Shown: positions 7,606-15,405 of the stretch, in pieces
Numbering within the stretch: the stretch's first letter is position 1
Layout of the letters: each line of letters begins with the position of its first letter
DNA from: an uncultured Bacilli bacterium
Lineage (GTDB): Bacteria > Bacillota_I > Bacilli_A > RFN20 > CAG-449
Reading direction: 5' to 3'
DNA length: 64,000 bases
Assembly (NCBI GenBank): GCA_944332075.1
Contig: CALVJL010000005.1
Span: forward strand, 49,359 to 113,358
The notes under the pieces: generated by a model
What the model was told of the DNA's origin: nothing
Databases searched by the model: none
What the model saw: the letters and a program-made list of their open reading frames with translations, nothing else
Translations under genes and position numbers: made by a program

Positions 7606-9329
7606 TATTTGTTGTAAATTTCAATTAAACTTTGTAATACTCTAGTGGAAACTTCGCTTTGGAGATTGTTTTCAGTTTCCAAAATTGAACCTTCAATTTG
7701 AGTAATACCTTGACTGATTAATGTTTCAAAATCGAACATATTATTAACATCGGTGAAGATCGCTTCTTTTTGAAGATTTAATAATTTATCGATTAAACCT
7801 GGGTAGAGAATTTTGTTTTCCTTTATTTTTGAAGCGCGAGAATATTGATCCATCGGGCAAATAAAACCGTTTGCGCAAGTGACGATGTCGTTATCTTTAA
7901 GAAGTGGGTTAGTTAATTCAATATAATAATTGAATTTTGAAGATGAGACATCTTCTTGTAAAGAGAATACTAAGTCATTGTTGATTTTTAGAGTTTCGCC
8001 GATATCTATGTCAGTTAAGATGATGCTGATTTCTAGAGATGTCGGTTCAATGTATTTTCTTAAATTTTTAAATTCACCTAAAAGCATTAACGGAAGTGGG
8101 ATATAGATGTGTTTTTCGTGAATGTTTAATGCATCTTTTTGCAAACGTTCAGCGATTAATTTGAAAAAATCTTCAGTTAAATTTTCTTCCTTAATAGTTT
8201 CATAAAGATAATTTCCTTCACGAATCATTTTATTATTAGGAATTATATTTAGAATATATCCGGAACGGGATTTTTCTTTGATATTAAATATTGTTTTATA
8301 GATGAAGGAAAAATCTTTTTCGACAATTAATGCCTTAACATCTTGATTGATTCTAAGTTGTAATGTTTCTTTAAATTTGATTTCGTTATTTTGGTTATAG
8401 TAGTAAGTTTCATTATTATCCTCGCGCATTGCGATATGGTAATTAGATAAATCGCGGGCTTTCTTAAGGAGGACTTTATAATTGACTTTGTTGCCTTTAG
8501 CGTAGATGACTGACATATTGAAGGCTTTATCGTTTAAATTATTGATGGCATAAAATCTCTTTAAAGCGCTTTGGAGACGTTTTAATAAGGTATTGTCGCT
8601 TGTTACATTATTAATTGAAACAATTGCTAAATCACCATTTTTAAGAACAGTGATATAACGATTTTTCTTTACATTAACCATTTTAGATAAAATATCAATT
8701 AATCTTCTTTGAGTGATTCTGTCAAAAGATTGCTCATCTGATTTAATTCTTGTTTTTGAATAGAAACTGATTAAATTCAGCATTAAAGTTGAGTTCTTAT
8801 GGAGTCTTTCGATGATATTTTCAATTTCATCATCAGTTTTAATTAAATTTGACTCATCATGGTTTTTAACTAAACGCGGAGAGCGATATATATCGAGATG
8901 GATTAAAGTTTTCTTTAGATTAATTTTTGTTGCATGCAAAATCACTAATGAGTAATAAAATGATTTAACTGGAACGTAGATTTCTAAATAATGCGATGTT
9001 TTGATGTTTGGGTTTAAAAGATTTAATAGCCATTGATTAATTAAAGAAGCGTTTTTAGCGTTGCCATATTTTTTTAAATAGGAATCAAGATCAAGTTTTT
9101 TTGATGAAGTGATATCGACTAAATTAAAAGAATTAACCATTCTGTTTAATAAATCGACAGTTAAATGACTAGTATTATTGCATTCAGCGATAGCCTTGTT
9201 CATCTGTTCGTTTTTCTTATGATAAAAATAGGTAAAAATAGTTGCTATTGCAATAAAACAGATGACAAAAGCGAGAAGAATGATTATATGTGATGTTTCT
9301 AATGTAAAGGCTAAAGAATTTATTTTCAT
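7599..9329 (-). CDS. Membrane-anchored protein resembling a degenerate GGDEF-EAL protein
   Basis: 576 residues from ATG 9329, which has GAGGAA 7 nt upstream; an upstream extension to 9392 lacks any ribosome site. One transmembrane helix (residues about 12-34) is followed by a large cytoplasmic part. The middle holds KNGDLAIVSINN, placed like a ruined GGDEF strand, followed by a predicted strand and an L-L-K-K-A-R-D-L helix as in the tail of GGDEF domains. After it comes a segment laid out like an EAL domain (FSFIYKTIFNIK, then IYIPLPLMLL and ISIILTDIDIG), but without EAL, metal-binding Glu/Asp or GGDEF residues. If the homology is real, the protein can neither make nor cleave c-di-GMP and would be a receptor or scaffold. 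No c-di-GMP enzyme is in the window. Confidence 0.4.
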   Translation of the reverse strand: MKINSLAFTLETSHIIILLAFVICFIAIATIFTYFYHKKNEQMNKAIAECNNTSHLTVDLLNRMVNSFNLVDITSSKKLDLDSYLKKYGNAKNASLINQWLLNLLNPNIKTSHYLEIYVPVKSFYYSLVILHATKINLKKTLIHLDIYRSPRLVKNHDESNLIKTDDEIENIIERLHKNSTLMLNLISFYSKTRIKSDEQSFDRITQRRLIDILSKMVNVKKNRYITVLKNGDLAIVSINNVTSDNTLLKRLQSALKRFYAINNLNDKAFNMSVIYAKGNKVNYKVLLKKARDLSNYHIAMREDNNETYYYNQNNEIKFKETLQLRINQDVKALIVEKDFSFIYKTIFNIKEKSRSGYILNIIPNNKMIREGNYLYETIKEENLTEDFFKLIAERLQKDALNIHEKHIYIPLPLMLLGEFKNLRKYIEPTSLEISIILTDIDIGETLKINNDLVFSLQEDVSSSKFNYYIELTNPLLKDNDIVTCANGFICPMDQYSRASKIKENKILYPGLIDKLLNLQKEAIFTDVNNMFDFETLISQGITQIEGSILETENNLQSEVSTRVLQSLIEIYNKYY

Positions 9330-9396
9330 ATTAAGTTCCTCATGAACGTATTTTACTACACTTTGAAAAATTATAATAGCATTTGAAATCAAGTGT

Positions 9397-9405
9397 TGTT
9401 ATAAT
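9397..9405 (+). promoter_or_regulatory. Extended -10 promoter of tRNA-Ser
   Basis: TG-T-TATAAT at 9397-9405, 10 nt before the first base of the mature tRNA. Confidence 0.65.
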
Positions 9406-9415
9406 AATTTTTGCT

Positions 9416-9506
9416 GGAGGAATACCCAAGAGGCTGAAGGGACTAGTTTCGAAAACTAGCAGTGGTTTCACGACCAGCGGGGGTTCAAATCCCTCTTCCT
9501 CCGCCA
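9416..9506 (+). tRNA. tRNA-Ser (anticodon CGA)
   Basis: A 91-nt class II tRNA. The acceptor arm is GGAGGAA paired with TTCCTCC, with discriminator G and encoded CCA. The anticodon stem CTAGT/ACTAG encloses TTCGAAA, giving anticodon CGA for UCG. A long variable arm follows, and the T loop is TTCAAAT. Confidence 0.95.
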
Positions 9507-9545
9507 TTGGAAAAAGAACTTAGATGGTGCATTGCATCGTCTTTT

Positions 9546-9869
9546 TTATATTTGAGATTTATAATAATCACCAAATTCAGCCATCGTATCTAATAATGTT
9601 TTTAAATGTTTTCCTAAATTCGTTAATCCATATTCAACTTTTGGAGGATTAGTTTGATAATCTTTACGGTAGATAATCCCATCGCTTTCTAGTTCTCTAA
9701 GGCTTGATGTTAAAACTTTTTGCGATATTCCGTCAATGGATTTTTTTAGTTCATTAAACCGCCAATCGCGTTTAACTAGGTTTCTAATAATTAATAATTT
9801 CCATTTACTGCCAATCAAGCTAACAGTTGTTGCAACTGGACAAGAAGGTAATTGATCTTTTGTTTTCAT
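9546..9869 (-). CDS. HxlR-family transcriptional regulator
   Basis: A 107-residue winged-helix protein. It has the family's early Cys (LPSCPV), the GSKWKLLIIRNL helix, RFNELKKSIDGISQKVLTSSL as the recognition region, and an E-Y-x-LTxxG wing. HxlR proteins commonly sense electrophiles, oxidants or disulfide stress through that Cys and control a neighbouring gene. The gene faces away from a cupin gene across a 117-bp intergenic region holding two inverted repeats, the classic layout of a repressor and its target. GGAG precedes the start codon. Confidence 0.93.
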   Translation of the reverse strand: MKTKDQLPSCPVATTVSLIGSKWKLLIIRNLVKRDWRFNELKKSIDGISQKVLTSSLRELESDGIIYRKDYQTNPPKVEYGLTNLGKHLKTLLDTMAEFGDYYKSQI

Positions 9870-9906
9870 GTTGATTCTCCATATGTTTATTTTATCACGT
9901 ATTTAT

Positions 9907-9942
9907 AAAAGTACATGTAGTTACTTTTTTGTGCGTACTACA
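9907..9942. promoter_or_regulatory. Probable HxlR operator, two nested inverted repeats
   Basis: AAAAGTA (9907-9913) mirrors TACTTTT (9922-9928), and TGTAGT (9916-9921) mirrors ACTACA (9937-9942). The second repeat overlaps a plausible -35 (CTACAA, 9938-9943) spaced 17 nt from TAAAAT (9961-9966) ahead of the cupin gene, so binding would block its transcription. The assignment to the divergent HxlR protein is inferred from position. Confidence 0.5.
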
Positions 9943-9986
9943 AATATTTTTTACGGTTAGTAAAATTAAGCTTAGGAGGAAAAAAT

Positions 9987-10337
9987 ATGATTAATTATTC
10001 GATATTTAGAAAAGAAGAAGGAGCAAGAATTGAACTACATGATAAATTATCTTTAACTGGTTCAGAAATTAGCATTAATACTTTACCTGCTAATGCATCA
10101 GTGCCATTCATTCACGCACATAAACAAAATGAAGAAGTCTATTACATTGTTGAAGGTAATGGAAAAATCGTTATTGATGATGAAGATGTTTTGGTGAATG
10201 CTGGTGATTTTGTAAAAATTAATCCAGAGGCTAATCGACAAATTTTCGCTTTTGAAAACGGCATCAAATATATTTGTATTCAGACAAAAAAGGGTTCTTT
10301 GGAAGAATTTACAGCAGGCGACGCAATTATTAAATGA
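9987..10337 (+). CDS. Small cupin-domain protein
   Basis: A 116-residue single-domain cupin. The first motif is HAHKQNEEVYYIVEG (His43, His45, Glu49 or Glu50), the usual metal ligands. The second motif (GDFVKINPEANRQIF) keeps the Gly-Asp and Pro but has no His at the usual ligand position, so metal binding may rely on three ligands. Such small cupins are seen next to HxlR regulators as part of quinone or electrophile stress responses. The exact reaction is unknown. AGGAGG precedes ATG 9987, and the divergent HxlR gene probably controls it. Confidence 0.85.
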   Translation: MINYSIFRKEEGARIELHDKLSLTGSEISINTLPANASVPFIHAHKQNEEVYYIVEGNGKIVIDDEDVLVNAGDFVKINPEANRQIFAFENGIKYICIQTKKGSLEEFTAGDAIIK

Positions 10338-10421
10338 GTCTTTAATATAATAATATATAATAATCTTAGCCGATAGTTTAATTTAGTCTGCGGGCATTTA
10401 TAAATAAAAGAGGAGAGCTTT

Positions 10422-11318
10422 ATGAAAGATATAATAGTTAAAGAAATAAATGTAAAAAATGTCTTAACAAAGTCTAATTTGCCTGTTTCTGATTATTCAG
10501 TAAATCCTTATGTCGGATGTCAGCATGGCTGTAAATATTGCTATGCATCTTTTATGAAAAGATTTACTAATCATAGCGAGCCTTGGGGAAGTTTTGTTGA
10601 TGTCAAGTATTGGGAACCAATTAAAAATCCCAAAAAATATGCAGGAAAAGAGATGTTTTTTGGCTCGGTTACCGATCCTTATCAACCATTAGAAGAAAAG
10701 TATGAAAGAACAAGAAATCTTTTAAAAGAACTGCAAGGCAGTGGCTGCAAAGTCTCTATCGCGACAAAATCGGATTTAGTTTTACGCGATCTCGATTTAA
10801 TTAAAACTTTTCCTGAAGCGCGCGTTTCTTTTTCTATTAATACTCTTGATGAAGAATTTCGCATGGAAATGGATGATTCTGTATCAATTGAAAGAAAAAT
10901 AAAAGCGATGAAGATTCTCCATGAAGCTAACATTCGGACGACTTGTTTTATTTCACCGATTTTTCCAGGAATAACAGATGTTGAGGCGATTATTAGAAAA
11001 TGTAAAAATATTTGTAATTTAATCTGGTTAGAAAATCTAAATTTACGCGGAGATTATAAAGAAGTAATTATGAAGTATATTAAAGAAAAACATCCGGATT
11101 TATTACCTTTATATGAAGAAATATACCGTAAAAATAACTATCAATATTGGTATGATTTAAATGAAAAATTAAAAAAGTTTTGCTTAAATGAAGGACTTGA
11201 ATATGTTAGAGATGATGATTCGATGAAAAGACCATTCTCTGCTAAACCAATCGTGGTTAATTATTTTTTTCATGAAGAGGTTAAAAGAAAACCAACTAAA
11301 GAAAATTCTCTTGATTAA
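10422..11318 (+). CDS. Radical SAM protein related to spore photoproduct lyase (SplB-like)
   Basis: 298 residues. The 4Fe-4S/SAM-binding motif is GCQHGCKYC (Cys33, Cys37, Cys40, spacing C-x3-C-x2-C), preceded by NPYVG, as in the SPL-like radical SAM group (COG1533). The FFGSVTDPYQPLE and VSIATKSDL segments and the ISPIFPGITD loop fit the partial TIM barrel. Members are often called DNA-repair photolyase-like without proof of activity. The conserved Cys of true SPL is not evident in the C-terminal part, so a different substrate is possible. GAGGAG stands 9 nt before the start. Confidence 0.85.
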   Translation: MKDIIVKEINVKNVLTKSNLPVSDYSVNPYVGCQHGCKYCYASFMKRFTNHSEPWGSFVDVKYWEPIKNPKKYAGKEMFFGSVTDPYQPLEEKYERTRNLLKELQGSGCKVSIATKSDLVLRDLDLIKTFPEARVSFSINTLDEEFRMEMDDSVSIERKIKAMKILHEANIRTTCFISPIFPGITDVEAIIRKCKNICNLIWLENLNLRGDYKEVIMKYIKEKHPDLLPLYEEIYRKNNYQYWYDLNEKLKKFCLNEGLEYVRDDDSMKRPFSAKPIVVNYFFHEEVKRKPTKENSLD

Positions 11319-11362
11319 AAGCAACATAGATCATCATAAAAACAATTAAGCAAAGCCATTGA

Positions 11363-11983
11363 ATTAAAACAAAGAAAATAAAGGTTAATAAAGAATTAAA
11401 AATACCTCTAAAACGCGGAGAAAATATCATATCATCAACTTCTATATCTAATAGCAGTATCTTTTCATCTGAAAGTAATATTGGAGAAAATCTTAATGCA
11501 AATGCTTTAGTCGTTTATTTATCTGCAACTGGATATACAAAAGAAGTTGCAGAGATTATCTCTAATTATATTGCTTCACCTTTGCATGAATTGCTTCCAA
11601 TTGATCCATATACCAATGAAGACCTTGATTATCTTGACTCTGATTCGCGGGTTAGTCAGGAGAGAAATGATCCTAATCATTTAACAGAGTTAATAAATGT
11701 TGATTTCTCAGAATTTAGTGAATCTGATTATATTTTTATCGGTGCGCCTGTTTGGTGGGGAGAGTTAAGCTGGGTAATTAATGATTTTGTGATTTCTAAT
11801 GATTTTACTAATAAGACTATTATTCCTTTTGCGGCAGCTTCACCATCAAATTTTTTTATTGATGAACTAGAAGATTTGACCCCGGAAGCAAATGTTTTGT
11901 AGGGAAGAAGATTTCGCCATAGTGAAATTGAAGAAAATGTTATTCATTCTTGGATAAATAGTCTAGATATTAATTTAATTTAA
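11363..11983 (+). pseudogene. Flavodoxin (Flavodoxin_4-like) pseudogene: no start codon, internal amber stop
   Basis: One continuous frame codes for a flavodoxin-like protein. ALVVYLSATGYTKEVAE is the FMN phosphate-binding region and YIFIGAPVWWGELS the second flavin-contact loop. Two lesions are visible. First, the frame opens after a TGA at 11360-11362 and has no ATG, GTG or TTG before the flavodoxin core, so the start and probably a signal peptide are lost; a Ser/Thr-rich stretch ahead of the core resembles a lipoprotein linker. Second, a TAG at 11900-11902 interrupts the frame, yet 26 further residues (GRRFRHSEIEENVIHSWINS...) that look like a flavodoxin C-terminus follow in the same frame. 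The longest intact piece, 11582-11902, is unlikely to fold. Confidence 0.8.
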
Positions 11984-11987
11984 AAAT

Positions 11988-11995
11988 GTTATAAT
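11988..11995 (+). promoter_or_regulatory. Promoter of the 12011 gene
   Basis: TGTTATAAT-type extended -10 with TATAAT at 11990-11995. The start codon at 12011 leaves a leader of about 8 nt and no Shine-Dalgarno sequence. Confidence 0.5.
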
Positions 11996-12010
11996 TAATT
12001 AGATGATAGT

Positions 12011-12409
12011 ATGAATAATATAAATGGTTTAATAATTAAAATTACCTATCCGTTTCATGGAGATGGAATTGCTCGGAAAAAAGAGTATGTTATTAATTTA
12101 GATAAAATTGTTTTTAATGGAGAAACACAATCACCTAATTTATTAAATTACGGATACGAATATTATTTTAGTGATGATGAAAAAACTTTAATTAATGAAT
12201 TATTTATTGCCGCGGATAAATTAAACAACGTCTGCATGACTAAATTATTTGACGGATTAGTTTATCAAATTACAATATTTGATAAAGAAAATAATCCAAA
12301 AGGAATAAAATATGTATCAATGGTCAATTCATCTTTAAATGATTTTCTAGCAAAATTAAATGCTTTAACTGAAATTGTTAAAGCATTAATTAAAACAGAA
12401 ATAGAATAA
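12011..12409 (+). CDS. Hypothetical protein, 132 residues
   Basis: A soluble, acidic protein with no signal peptide or membrane helix. The first half alternates strands (LIIKITYPFHGDG, EYVINLDKIVFNG), and the end is helical (SSLNDFLAKLNALTEIVKALI). I do not recognise a family. It sits alone between the flavodoxin pseudogene and a terminator shared with the opposite-strand lipoprotein, and has its own extended -10 promoter. Confidence 0.6.
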   Translation: MNNINGLIIKITYPFHGDGIARKKEYVINLDKIVFNGETQSPNLLNYGYEYYFSDDEKTLINELFIAADKLNNVCMTKLFDGLVYQITIFDKENNPKGIKYVSMVNSSLNDFLAKLNALTEIVKALIKTEIE

Positions 12410-12410
12410 A

Positions 12411-12440
12411 AAAAGTAGGTCATCAACCTACTTTTATTTT
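12411..12440. terminator. Bidirectional terminator
   Basis: AAAAGTAGGT (12411-12420) pairs with ACCTACTTTT (12426-12435) around CATCA. A and T runs on both sides let it serve the converging genes ending at 12409 and 12443. Confidence 0.88.
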
Positions 12441-12442
12441 AC

Positions 12443-13136
12443 TTAAGCTTTATAGAAATAAATTCCATCAAGTGAATCACTACCGAAAGAGATAACTACT
12501 CCGTTTTCTTCATTAATATATGTATCTAAACCTGCGTATTCTTCGGCATAACTTCCGAAACCTAATAATTCAGCAATTACTAAGACATCTGCTTCGCTAT
12601 TGCTTTGAATATAATCATTACCGGTTAATTCGGTAGTAGAAATTTTTGTTGCTAATGCTGGTAAGCCGTAGAGTAAATCTTCAAATTCTGCATATCCTGT
12701 TTCATTTTCAGGTCTGCCTTCTAAGGCGATAGAGTTATTATCGACAGAATAAACATAGATTTGCTTTTCATCTTTATAAGGTAAAGTTATATAACCGGAT
12801 TGATCATAATCGATATAAATATAGCCTTTTTCAATATTATAGATATCAGTAAAATCTTCGCCGTCATAGTTATAATTCATTGAGAAACTAGTGCTTTCTG
12901 CTAATGCTTTCGCGGCAGAATGAATTTTTTCATCAATTGTTAGAGATGAGATTGATGAACTAGGCGATGAAGTAACATTTGTACTTGGTATAGGTGTAGA
13001 AGTCACCGGTGAGGAAGGTGAACTAGTAGATATTCCTAAGCTAGTAGAAGAACTAATTGATGAAGTTCCTCCGCAAGAAGCTAAAATTAAACTGCTTGCC
13101 ATTAATGAAAATAGCAAAAAAATGTTTTTTCCTCAT
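12443..13136 (-). CDS. Small Ser/Thr-rich lipoprotein; signal peptide interrupted by a one-base frameshift
   Basis: The main frame (12443-13117) codes for LILASCGG, a lipobox with its Cys, then about 45 Ser/Thr/Pro residues and a 150-residue domain. That frame has no proper start: it could only use TTG 13117, which gives a signal without positive charges. The well-placed start is ATG 13136 with a strong AAAGGGGGGA 6-7 nt upstream, reading MRKKH and then running out of frame. Removing one base from the T7 run (13116-13122 on the + strand as A7) joins the two into a normal lipoprotein signal. This is either a sequencing error, an inactivating mutation or a slippage switch. The C-terminal domain resembles each repeat of the lipoprotein at 60476-62413. 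The function is unknown. Confidence 0.75.
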
Positions 13137-13327
13137 AAAAATCCCCCCTTTATTGTATATTAAAAATATAAAATGACTTTTTAAAATTTCAATATTTGAT
13201 TTTAATACTTTTTTATTTTGTAACAAAATTATTTAATTTTTCCAATAACTATAAAAATAGACTGATTACACATGTTTATTATATTTTTTTAATCTTACTG
13301 AATGTGTATTATTTTAAACATTCATTT

Positions 13328-13335
13328 GTTATAAT
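13328..13335 (+). promoter_or_regulatory. Extended -10 promoter of the small membrane protein
   Basis: TG-T-TATAAT ending at 13335, followed by AGGAGGAA (13346-13353) and ATG 13358. Confidence 0.6.
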
Positions 13336-13357
13336 CTAATCAATAGGAGGAAACTAT

Positions 13358-13585
13358 ATGGATAAGGCATTTATGCGTTTACCGCGTTTAATCCAAATCA
13401 TTTTGCTTTTGATTCCTGGCGTCAACTGGATTACAGAAATAATCGTTAGATGGTCCGCTTTCCTTTCTAAAGGTGGCTTGTTACGCTTAATCTTAGCAAT
13501 TATCGTCATCTTTGGTGTTGGCATCATTCTTGGCTGGATTGATTTGATTTGGTGCTTATTATTCAAGAAGTTGTTCTTACAATAA
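13358..13585 (+). CDS. Small membrane protein, 75 residues
   Basis: Two hydrophobic helices (about residues 12-28 and 41-68) around a short WSAFLSKGGL loop, with basic ends. It has its own promoter, a strong AGGAGGAA and its own terminator, so it is a genuine gene. No family is recognised. Its layout resembles small single-operon membrane regulators or toxin-like peptides, but nothing in the sequence proves such a role. Confidence 0.7.
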   Translation: MDKAFMRLPRLIQIILLLIPGVNWITEIIVRWSAFLSKGGLLRLILAIIVIFGVGIILGWIDLIWCLLFKKLFLQ

Positions 13586-13591
13586 TGAGAG

Positions 13592-13617
13592 AAAGGGAGG
13601 GTGACCTCCTTTTTTTT
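13592..13617 (+). terminator. Rho-independent terminator
   Basis: GGAGG (13596-13600) pairs with CCTCC (13605-13609); outer A/G bases pair with the following T run, which ends at 13617. Confidence 0.8.
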
Positions 13618-13674
13618 CTGCAAGATTGATTAATCTTTGTTTTATAAAGTTAAAATATATATAATACCTAAAGT

Positions 13675-15405
13675 ATGAAAAGAATTTTTATGTATTTATC
13701 CAGAACAAAAAAAGAAGCGATATTAGCTCCTCTTTTTAAGATGCTGGAAGTAGTTTTTGAATTGTTAGTCCCAGTTATAGTTTCTTTAATTATTAATAAA
13801 GGAATTAATGAAGGAGGACAAAGCGATTTAAAGTTTATATTTTTAATGTGTGGAATTTTATTTGCTTTTGGCATTTTAGGATTGCTTTCATCGGTAACTG
13901 CGCAGTATTTTGCCGCGGTAGCATCTAGCAAATTACAGTCAGCATTAAGAACAGATTTGTTAAAGAAAATTAACTCTTTAGAATATAAAGAATTAGATGA
14001 TGTTGGAACGGCTTCATTAATTACTAGAATGTCAAGCGATGTTAATCAAGTAACTACTGGAGTTAATATGGCTTTAAGATTACTTTTACGTTCTCCAATT
14101 GTCATTATCGGCGCGGTTATTGTGGCTTTTTTCTTTTCTAATCTTGCCGGGATTACTTTTTTAATTACTGTACCGGTTTTATTTTTATTAATTTTTTTAG
14201 TAATGGTTTTTACCATTCCTCTATTTAAGAAAAGTCAACAAAAATTAGATGTTGTCGTTCGTTTATCAAGAGAAAATCTTAATGGGGTTAGAGTTATTAG
14301 AGCTTTTAATAAGCAAGAAGCAGAAATTGAGAAATTTAATAAAACAAATGATAAATTAGCAAAATATCAGCTTTTTGTCGGTAAGATTTCTAATATCATT
14401 AATCCATTAACATTTGCGTTAATCAATATTTTTATCATTGCTTTAATCTATGTTGGCGCATTGCAAGTTGACGTAGGCAGTTTAGAAAACGGGGATGTTG
14501 TCGCTTTATATAATTTAGCTAGCCAAATCTTAGTCGAGATGGTCAAGTTTGCTACGTTATTAGTTACCATGTCAAAATCTTTAGCTAGTAATAAGCGTAT
14601 TGAACAGATATTCTCAATTAAATCAAATTTAAAACATCTTGATGTTATTGATAAAATTAATACCGATGATCTATTTGTTTTTGATAATGTCAGTATGTCT
14701 TATAACGGACAAGAAATGGCATTAAATAATATTTCCTTTAAAGTAAAGAAAGGCCAGATGATAGGTATTATTGGGGGTACTGGTTCAGGCAAAACGACTT
14801 TAGTTAATTTAATTCCGCATTTCTATGATATATCTGAAGGTAAAATCTATTATAAAGGCTTAAATCTATTAAATTATGATGAAAAGACACTTCGCTTCGA
14901 AATTGCTGTTGTACCTCAAAAATCACAGCTTTTTAAAGGAACTATACGGGACAATTTAAAATTAGGCAACTTAGCTGCTGATGATGAAACGCTTTATAAC
15001 GCTTTAAAAATTAGTCAAGGATATGACTTTGTCATGGCTAAAGATGGCGGGCTTTCTTATCCTGTCGAGCAAGAGGGAAGAAATTTTTCTGGCGGACAAA
15101 AGCAGAGATTAACAATTGCTCGAGCATTAGTTAAACAAAGCGATATTTTAATTCTTGATGACTCATCTTCAGCTTTAGATTTTAAAACTGAATCGGAACT
15201 TCGTAAGGGATTAAAGAAACTTAATAAAACTATCTTTATCGTTTCTCAAAGAACGGCTTCATTAAGAGCCTGCGACCAAATTATTGTTCTTGATAAGGGA
15301 CATATGGCTGGTTTAGGTACCCATGAAGAACTCTTGAAATCCTCGCAGATTTACCGCGAAATCTATTTCTCACAATATAAGGAGGAAAAAGATGAAACTT
15401 TATAA
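13675..15405 (+). CDS. Heterodimeric ABC exporter half with degenerate catalytic site (BmrC/LmrC-like)
   Basis: 576 residues: six transmembrane helices, then an ATPase domain from about residue 335. Walker A is GGTGSGKTT and the signature is FSGGQKQR (canonical), but the Walker B end is ILDDSSSALD, with Asp in place of the catalytic Glu, and the switch His is Gln (VSQRTAS). This is the hallmark of the non-catalytic partner in heterodimeric exporters. It overlaps the second half-transporter by 14 nt. The pair should form one exporter with a single competent ATP site, made from this subunit's signature and the partner's Walker motifs. Substrates of relatives are drugs, lipids or peptides. TATAAT (13660-13665) lies so close to ATG 13675 that the mRNA is nearly leaderless. 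Confidence 0.93.
   Translation: MKRIFMYLSRTKKEAILAPLFKMLEVVFELLVPVIVSLIINKGINEGGQSDLKFIFLMCGILFAFGILGLLSSVTAQYFAAVASSKLQSALRTDLLKKINSLEYKELDDVGTASLITRMSSDVNQVTTGVNMALRLLLRSPIVIIGAVIVAFFFSNLAGITFLITVPVLFLLIFLVMVFTIPLFKKSQQKLDVVVRLSRENLNGVRVIRAFNKQEAEIEKFNKTNDKLAKYQLFVGKISNIINPLTFALINIFIIALIYVGALQVDVGSLENGDVVALYNLASQILVEMVKFATLLVTMSKSLASNKRIEQIFSIKSNLKHLDVIDKINTDDLFVFDNVSMSYNGQEMALNNISFKVKKGQMIGIIGGTGSGKTTLVNLIPHFYDISEGKIYYKGLNLLNYDEKTLRFEIAVVPQKSQLFKGTIRDNLKLGNLAADDETLYNALKISQGYDFVMAKDGGLSYPVEQEGRNFSGGQKQRLTIARALVKQSDILILDDSSSALDFKTESELRKGLKKLNKTIFIVSQRTASLRACDQIIVLDKGHMAGLGTHEELLKSSQIYREIYFSQYKEEKDETL

Noticed and set aside
9330..9392. N-terminal extension of the 7599-9329 gene
   Set aside because: The upstream start has no ribosome site, whereas ATG 9329 is preceded by GAGGAA at 7 nt.
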